From Tubulanus polymorphus (Eukaryota > Nemertea > Palaeonemertea > Tubulaniformes > Tubulanidae), in NCBI RefSeq assembly GCF_964204645.1, contig NC_134027.1, forward strand, positions 21,998,485 through 22,062,484: DNA of 64,000 bases. Direction: 5' to 3'. The translations under genes were made by a program, and so were the position numbers. Below the pieces are notes generated by a model. It searched no databases. It had not been told where the DNA came from and was given only the letters and a program-made list of their open reading frames with translations. Shown one piece after another: positions 56,307 through 64,000 of the stretch (within the stretch, counting starts at the first letter, position 1; the number at the start of each line of letters is the position of its first letter).

Positions 56307-56712
56307 CGGAGTTGAAATTGATATCCCGGTAGAAAACTGGTACGACGATCGCGATACGACCGTTAATTCCGCTCTTTCGAAAAAAATGCGCAGAATATGT
56401 GATTTGGACATCGATGAAATTTTTGTTTACTGAATTTTCTGAATAGAGCGGCGTTGACTGAAGCGACGAAAGGCGATATATAGCTACACGCATTGAAATT
56501 TTTCAGACCCGAACGTACAAGTGTACTAAAATACTGGGCCCAGTTTTATCGACTGGTATTAACTTTCACCTGTGGGTTTGTTAGTTTGTTTATTTTGGCT
56601 TTACGTCGCTTGGATCTTGGTTTCCCGAGACTAACCCTATTAGATTATTCATTTAACCTCACGACGGGACGGATCTCACTGAGCTACTGGGGCCGCTTTA
56701 CTCAATTCATTT

Positions 56713-57135
56713 TCTATGGAGTTAACCCCCGGGTTAAAGATAATACCGCTGTATAAAACTGGGTAGTTTTGAAAAAGTACTGGGGGCCTATAGACCGGTA
56801 TCGACTTTTATCCGGGGGGCTAACTCCATTCATTTTCAATCGAGTTAACCCCCAGGTTAAAGATAATACCGCTGTATAAAACTGGGTAGTTTTGAAAAAG
56901 TACTGGGGGCCTATAGACCGGTATCGACTTTTATCCGGGGGGCTAACTCCATTCATTTTCAATCGAGTTAACCCCCAGGTTAAAGATAATACCGCTGTAT
57001 AAAACTGGGTAGTTTTGAAAAAGTACTGGGGGCCTATAGACCGGTATCGACTTTTATCCGGGGGGCTAACTCCATTCATTTTCAATAGGGTTAACCCCTG
57101 GCTTAAAGTTGATACCAGTCTATAAAACTGAGCCC
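56713..57135. repeat. 123-bp tandem repeat within a foldback family
   Basis: The word gggtagttttgaaaaagtac starts at 56761, 56884 and 57007, an exact 123-base step, nearly identical across copies. Each unit contains ctatagaccggtatcgac and gttaacccccaggttaaag, tying it to the foldbacks at 15646-15812 and 62306-62417. Because 123 is a multiple of three, a 123-codon minus-strand frame runs through it; this is an artefact of the period. Confidence 0.8.
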
Positions 57136-60100
57136 TGTAGTTTACTTACTGCTGATGAAGCCGGGTCTACTGTATTTCCTACATTCTTGCTCAGTATTTT
57201 TTACCGATTCTAACTCGACCAATGTTGTAAGAACGTCGACTATAACTATGAATGGTGTGTCGCTATTACTAGTCGCTTCTTATGCTGTGGTCATTGAAAA
57301 TTCTTTATCCTCCACAACACACCCCCCCCCTTTAGTCAGGTACTCGACACTAGATCGACACCGATAAAATTTTCTTACTGTCGGGATTTGACATCATCAT
57401 AAGCTTCGATCGACAGGTTTTCGCTAGATCATCTAGGTCATCGAAGGTTTAGGAATTGACGTGATACGAGATGAACCAGACCAAAGTAGAGTTCATTCAA
57501 GTCGGTTATTAATGGCAATTTTTTTAATAGTAATTATCGCTATAATTACTGTAATCAATCGAGAATTAATAATAGACGTAATGAAAGATTATCATTTGAC
57601 AAAGTCGACATTGATAAAAAGTATGGATAACAGGAATTTGTTGTTTGAAATGTGTTTTTTCGAAGCAATTTCGACATGTCTCTCTATGTGGGAGGAGGGC
57701 ACAGGATTGTCATTGACTGCTGCGTAATTTATTGTAAAATGCCTCTCGTTTCGTTGCGACGATGGTTTTATCCTCCTTATTTTATGATGTCGATACATTA
57801 AAACACTAGTATCGGCTCTTACGGACTTATCAGCGGTATTGTATTCAAAGATTCTAGGACAATTCCCGTGTCAGGGGGGAATTGTTCTGATAGGGTATTC
57901 GAATTATTAACCAAGGATCAACTTTCAATATACAACGTTTGATTAAAGAGAATTTAGGCAGGTTTCGATTTTACGTATTGAGGTTTAAGTATAGCGAATC
58001 CAGGGCCTGGTTGCACAGTCGTTACTTAAGTCCAAAAGTGGTCTTAAATCATAAGACTGGTCTTAGGTTGTTAGATTGGATATAGAACTAAGTTGGTCTT
58101 AGACAGGTCTTAAAGTCGAAGCTGTAACTACGCAACCGGTCCCTGATTACTAACTCCTTACCAGCCTTCTATCGGTTTACAGATTTTACCATCTAGGTCG
58201 GTAGAGCGTGTTTAGGTGGAAACGAACGCGCCCGAGAAATATTCCAGAATCAGCTCACATGTTCCCATGAGGCTACGGATATACTTGTACTTGCAGTTCA
58301 GTCATCAGAAACACTACGAATATATTCGTAACTGTTTCTTTGTATGTACTGTTAGATATAAGCGCTCAGGCACACGGGAATGATACAGTTCCTGATTGGC
58401 TGGCGATGTGAACACACTTGACTTCATTCTCGATGCTCATTCAGAGCTGCCAACTGGTCCTGATTTTCAGTATTTGTTACTCTTTTATAAAGAGAAATAC
58501 TGTTTTGATTTGATTGATGCGTAGACAAATGTGAAGGATGTTACTGAGGGTCTTTCTATTGAGTACTGATTGATTTCAACATTTTCTTTCACATTTCAAT
58601 GAAATGTTACTGAAAAAAACTCAATTTGTTACTGATAGCACTTTTCAGAGGTTGGCAGTATATTCGTGCGGGGGCACCACCGTATTATCAAGCCGGCAGC
58701 GGACGCGTTCAGGAAGACCAATCGAAACCTGCCTTAGATTTTAAAAACGATTGGTTTCTCGGTGCTACCTTCCGTAGTAACGTTGAGAAACCGTGGAAAT
58801 AATTTTTCGAAAAATGATTTTCAAAAACGACCGATCGCTAAACAGTCCTTTAAACCTCCTTCGAAACCCGGGTATTGATTTGTATAGTTTCTGATTTAAC
58901 CCATTAGCACCTACGCCACCCGGGTCAGCCCAGGACTCGGTTTCACAAAAAAGTTTAACTCGAATTTTTGGTGTAATCGCTATTGGTTAATTCATATCTT
59001 CAATTGAGGACTACAATTCAAACTCAACCGTTTTAGACTTACACTTTTTGTGGAACTGGGCCCTAGTGTTGTTTCTTACTAAACGCCCAGCATAATTATG
59101 ACACCAACCGATGAATTTACGAATGGAACCTGAACATGTGCATGATTTAACCAGGGCGCTTCAATGAAAAAAGGAATGCCGGAACTATGGATGAGGCACC
59201 GTTTCTTGGTGATCATAGTTTCTGACTTAAGGATCCTTACTAAAGATTGTAGCATACAACTTAGTGACGTCGTTTCTATTGTTGATGTAACCGAGCGAAT
59301 CTAAAACGGTGGCTATTTCCTAGACGGTGCCATTGGGTTAACGTAAGTTCGAAAAAAAAGAGTTCACCTGATTTCCAAGTATTTCATGACATTTTCGTAA
59401 CATTTTTGCCCGAGTAGTTGTTAAACTAGTGCTCTGTAAGTTTCTTGTTTGGTTTTTTGTGTGTGCGTTTTTTGAATAATGTTTGTTTGATTTTTTTCGA
59501 TTATTGATTGCTACTTATTATTATCACTATTAGTATTATCATTATTGCTATTATTTTAACCGTGTAGATTTATGTACTATTTCGTAGTGATAGAAAATGT
59601 TTTCACTGTAAATTTTTGTTCGCAGTTTGTGCACGTTAATTTGTACCGATTGAAAAGTTTGTCGGCCCTCGAGTCGGAATCTACGGTACGACCTGCTTAT
59701 AATTCGAATCATTCGGGACCAAAGGAATAATACATCCGGTGAATTAAGAATCGTCAAGTACGTAGCAAAGTTGGAATTTCATTGAAATCGATTCGGATTA
59801 TATTCAGGTTACCCGTAGAATTCATTGGTATCGTTATATTATTGACTATGAAAATTCGAAATGTTTTTCCTCAGAATTTTTACCTCGACGAAACGCTGTA
59901 TGATGCTTACTGTTGGCCGGTTTTTGGGTTCGAGGCGAAAAATATCGAAAAAAGAAAATACCTTCACGAGAATATTGCGTAAATAAATGATAAGTTTTGA
60001 AACAAAGACGCGATTTTATTTTGAGACGTGCTCTTTGCGTGAGACGGCCAGGGTTTTGAAACATTTTTAATTGAAAAGCCATTATTGAATTTTCGAAATC

Positions 60101-60913
60101 GATTCAGTGTCCAGTCCAGCGAACTTTCCTCCATGAAACGCGCAGACTGCTCGCAGATACTGGTCCATACTCATCAGAGTCAGAGTAATTTAGAGCAACT
60201 TTACGACGCGTGATTTGTAGCGAGTTTACTAAGCGTTACCTTTTGGAAATGATTTGTAAAGGCCCTCACCTTTCGACGAAAATGTAAGAAAGTGATGAAA
60301 AGTGCAATTTTTCTTTTACCTGATTTGAAAAACATTTACCATTTGAAAACAGCCATCTTGTCACACTCAGCATTCGTAATTGTATACCATGTGTGAATCA
60401 AATAATCAAAGGCTGAACGCAAATCTCTTTTCTGGGTAATTAATGTGACAAAGTACATGGACGACATAGATCATTCGTCCGTAAGTTATTCTTACTGTTT
60501 TCTAACATCATCGCGATTCACTAAAAAAGTGCTACTTTCTTCCCACAAAAAGTCCTTACTTTCGCCTAAATCTTACTGCTACAAACCACCATGTGACATG
60601 ATTATGGAGCTCGATGATGAAGTAACTGAAAAATCACCCTGTTATCTGCCCTTTGCCAGTCGCTGGTATTTGGAAATATTTTAGAAACTTGCAGAAAGAT
60701 AGCTGCTTCCGTAATGGTTCCAAATATGGCAACACTAGAATCGGCAACACGCAAATCCAGTTATCCCATCCGCTTGACATAACTGTGGTAACAGTCAGTT
60801 TTATGTTACGTAGTCAAAAAAGTTGATTTTCATCAACTCCAAAATCGAGATATTAAGCCTCTCGAAGATACAGTACAAGGTTGATAGCGATTCATTTTGA
60901 GAACGTTGGCCAT
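57136..60913. other. Intergenic; repeats only
   Basis: 58007-58144 is a foldback with gcctggttgcacagtcg and acgcaaccggtccctg ends. 58443-58656 matches 37089-37313. About 58932-59065 is a foldback with cggtttcacaaaaaagttta and gtggaactgggccc ends. A short frame ending near 59980 followed by AATAAA is not supported by family resemblance. Confidence 0.4.
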
Positions 60914-61086
60914 TACAGTAAACCTCGCCTTACTCAGACCGGGCCGACTCAGGACATAAACTAACTCGGACTAAAATGAAAGAACATAAACTAACTCGGA
61001 CTAAAATGAAATTATTTTTCTGACTTCCATTTACCTTAACTTTGGAAAACCGATTCTGCTAGTCCGCGTTCAGCGAGGTTTACTGT
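60914..61086. mobile_element. pogo-like MITE
   Basis: Ends cagtaaacctcgccttactc and agcgaggtttactg are inverted and flanked by TA on the right. The interior includes a tandem ataaactaactcggactaaa pair. About 170 bp, no transposase. Confidence 0.6.
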
Positions 61087-62305
61087 ATTGCGTCAAGAGT
61101 TGTATCGATACCATTTGATAAGTCGATGTATTTTTTTCAAAGAATACTCGGGAACGACTTTCGCGTTACGAAGCGGATCTTAAATAAGCTTGATTAGTAT
61201 AAATATGAACTTCTATTTTAACTCGTCGTTAATGAAAATGAAATAGAAATAAACCAAAAAAAAAAAAACGAGAAAAAAAAATCATTTTGAGAATCGATGA
61301 AACGTCGCTGAATGAGCGGAGATGAGTGCGACGCTTAGTCGGAAAATCTGGTGCATGAATTCAAATCGAATCTGTTGCAGATGTTTGAATGAAGCCAGAT
61401 TGTCTCGACATCATACCCCTTCCCCTCTCTCTATATCTCTGTTACTGTCATTAAAATGCTTTATAAATATTTTGTAACACTGCTATGATTGTATATTCTT
61501 CTCGAGTAACTTGTGTGTTTGCGTGCGTGCGAAAATTCTTGACAATCTGATTAGTTTGTTTTTTTTTGTGCAAAACAGATTTGATTTTTGGGCATTTGAT
61601 GAGTCATTTCTTATCATTTGCAGTTACTACGGCGGAACCTCGTATGAACCTAAATGTATTGGTTGATACGACAGATTTCTTGCCCCTAAATCGTGTCGAT
61701 GTTTTGGTCCAGTATTAATTTAAGCCCATTGTTTACCGTACTCAATCAGTTGAACGTTAATACTGGGCTTGAAAAACCCCTTGCCAGATCAAACAAATGG
61801 ATTTCATTTCATGATTTATGGGGTCAATATTTAATACTGGTTATGAACATATATCAACCATTACATTATTCTGAATGTCCATTTTGTTTTCTTCATGGTC
61901 AACTAACCGAGTGGATTAGTGTGCTAGGTTATTGACCGAATATGGTTATTACTACAGCCAAACCAACCCGTTAAATTTGGAACCGCTTAATCTGGATTTT
62001 GATCTACCGGTAATCGGGTTATTGTTTTCAGTCCAGGTATACTTGTACCTATATAGAATATGATGTCTAATGCGGGTTTCCCATAAATTTCATGGTCCCA
62101 ACCATTCCAAATTAAGTGGGTTCTACTGTAGTATAAACCTAAGCAATATGAAACAATTTTTGATATGATTTCCCGCAAGATTGAGTAATACCCCAAAGAC
62201 AGCCCAACACGTGATGACCTTGACGAGGTTTCGCTGTTGATATCTGCGTTGACGGGAAATTGAAAATTAATTGGGTCCAAGACGAATCAGTGAAAAATGT
62301 TACCC

Positions 62306-62417
62306 CGGGCCCGGTTTTATAGACTGGTATAACCTTTAACCGGCGGGCTAACTCAATTGATAATGAATTGAGTTAGCCCCCGGTTTAAAGGTAATACCAG
62401 TCTATAAAACCGGGCCC
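62306..62417. repeat. Near-perfect palindromic foldback, GGGCCCGGTTTTATAG family
   Basis: gggcccggttttatagactg at 62306 is mirrored by cagtctataaaaccgggccc ending at 62417; the complementarity continues inward through ctaactcaatt/aattgagttag. About 112 bp with almost no loop. Confidence 0.75.
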
Positions 62418-63660
62418 TGTATTATTGATATGATTTTAGTCGGAATCACTGAATCGTATATCAACCCTAAAACTTTCTATCTCTCTAGTGGTAGCTATCG
62501 ACGCTTTTATACCGTTCTTAGTCAGGGGTCTCACTCAACAGTCAATGAGGTGATCTCTTCAGGGTCGTTTAATACAGTTGAACCTTATTTACAACGTACT
62601 TCATGGGACCAGAGAATCTATTCGGAATAACGGATCGTTGGTTTGTTATATCCAGTATGAAATAAGTTAAGATTTCCTTATTTGCGACAAGATTCTGTGT
62701 AATATCATGGCTGTGTATATCGGAGTCTTGTTTTGTCGAGGTTCCTCTATGTGTGGTCTTTGGTACTGAAGTCATTTGTAAAGGTTAGAATTTTTTTCTT
62801 GAACAAAACCTTAAGCGAGACCTGCCGAGATCTTCGATATCTTTAGTTCGATAACCTCATCGATGTACTAGTGGCCTCCACGGTTAAACCCTAAAAGTAG
62901 TCCCTATATCAATATTATCTAGAAAGCACTGCTTTGAATAACCCCTTCCTATAAAGCGTATCCTTGTTGTAACATAAACGCTCATGCTGTCCGTGTTCAA
63001 TTTCAGAGTTGAATTTTTTCCCCGATATAGCTGTCGAAATAAACAGCAATTGACGTTTTATACTGCAACGAAACTGCACTCCCATATTTGTTTTTGGATT
63101 TTAATTCATTTTTGATTGAGTCAAAATAATCGGGTATTTGAATCCATCAAGGCGTTATGGTTTCGAAGGCAGCTTTCATTTATTTCAACTGCTTGATGTT
63201 GAATTCGGTGTATATTTCACCTGGTCAGAATTTTACGTTGTCAAAGATTACAGCCTATTTACGGATTCAAGTATAGAATCTAGGAACGGTCAACTCGAAA
63301 ATAGGACAAAACGCATGTTACATCAAGAAAAAGACACCTATTTATCATTGAATTTAATTTTAAGTTGGGATTTTTTATACCGGAGGCCGTTTTCGTTGAA
63401 TAGAAAAAACAGATTTTAACTCTTGAATTCGATTTTATTTCGTTCATCGATTCAGCTTTATGTTTAAATCGGATTTGAAGAGTGAATCGTTTTTGTGAAA
63501 CGGGGCCCAGTTTGAGTTTATTGTACATAAATTAAACCGATGAAATAAACTAACCATTATATATATAATATATACGCGTATGATGTATATATTATATATA
63601 CGATATTTATCCCACTTATAAATGATGCTTTATTTTAATCATTGATTTTATCGTCGACGC

Positions 63661-63811
63661 AGTATACCTCGCCTAACTGCGCACAAACTGGTACTGGCAA
63701 AATTGGTTTTGAGTTATCGATAGAAAAATATGATTAGAAATCGGGAAAATTATTTCGTTTTGTCTGAGCTATTTTTGGCCATATTGTCCGCGTTAGGCAA
63801 AGTTTACTGCA
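63661..63811. mobile_element. pogo-like MITE
   Basis: Ends cagtatacctcgcctaactg and gcgttaggcaaagtttactg are imperfect inverted repeats of the type also seen at 10334-10496 and 60914-61086. Confidence 0.5.
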
Positions 63812-64000
63812 CGGTTATTCTGCTGGATTATCAATGTGATTTAACAGTCAACTGCGCTTAACTCCAATCTTTGGGGACCGGTGATTAATTTTATACGGAT
63901 TGAGTGAAATACGAGTGAGGTGACTATCAATTTCCCACTTCCCCTAAGTGATCATACAACCTGTGTTCTGGTGTTTCAATTAACATATCGGCTCTGAATA

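Larger units (their letters stand above)
61087..64000. other. Intergenic to window end; repeats only
   Basis: Contains a palindromic foldback at 62306-62417, a pogo-like MITE at 63661-63811 and an AT palindrome at about 63553-63604 (tatatattatatatac). No frame shows a recognisable domain. Confidence 0.4.

Noticed and set aside
56714-57085. 123-codon - strand frame with a 41-residue repeat
   Set aside because: Produced by a 123-bp tandem DNA repeat whose length is a multiple of three; the DNA belongs to a foldback family also present as non-coding copies.
59782-59982. Possible terminal exon followed by AATAAA near 59983
   Set aside because: An acceptor-like tttttcctcag precedes it, but the frame choice is arbitrary and no family match was seen; too weak to report as a gene.

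Overview
The window looks like nuclear DNA of an invertebrate animal, most likely a mollusc or another spiralian. Genes are split by long AT-rich introns with GT/AG borders, vertebrate-type protein families are recognisable, and the non-coding DNA is crowded with short foldback elements, MITEs, tRNA-derived SINEs and hammerhead-bearing retroelement remnants. The species assignment is inference.

Three protein-coding genes can be supported. (1) On the + strand, 311-6475 holds the last six coding exons of an E2F4/5-type transcription factor. They cover the dimerisation coiled coil, the marked box and the C-terminal pocket-protein-binding segment; the DNA-binding domain lies upstream of the window. 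(2) On the - strand, 13136-14092 is a single-exon casein kinase 1 alpha. (3) On the + strand, 30141-54985 is a 12-exon stretch of a lysophosphatidylcholine acyltransferase (LPCAT1/2 type): a membrane segment, the acyltransferase motifs and C-terminal EF-hands, ending in a KxKxx ER-retrieval signal. Its first coding exon was not found.

The most striking observation is in the LPCAT gene. The exon carrying the catalytic HX4D motif exists in two versions, at 33472-33692 and 37461-37681. Both are exactly 221 nt, have the same phases at both ends and intact frames, but are only about 30% identical. Because 221 is not a multiple of three, only transcripts with exactly one of them stay in frame, the signature of mutually exclusive splicing. 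One version reads HSSFLD (catalytic Asp present), the other HSSFVN (Asp replaced by Asn). The locus could therefore encode an active and a catalytically altered acyltransferase.

The rest is introns and intergenic DNA. A piggyBac-like MITE (CCCTTTCAGTGC ends, TTAA target sites) occurs about eleven times. Other families are tRNA-derived SINEs (one nested in a MITE with target-site duplication, one nested in a CAGGGTGGCCA-type repeat), pogo-like MITEs, LINE 3'-end remnants, foldbacks with GGGCC-type ends, and several foldbacks with hammerhead-ribozyme cores (four within 200 bp at 35.15-35.35 kb). Tandem arrays lie at 34.3-34.9, 40.0-40.4, 40.7-41.35 and 56.7-57.1 kb. No gene is supported in 6.5-13.1, 14.1-30.1 or 55-64 kb.
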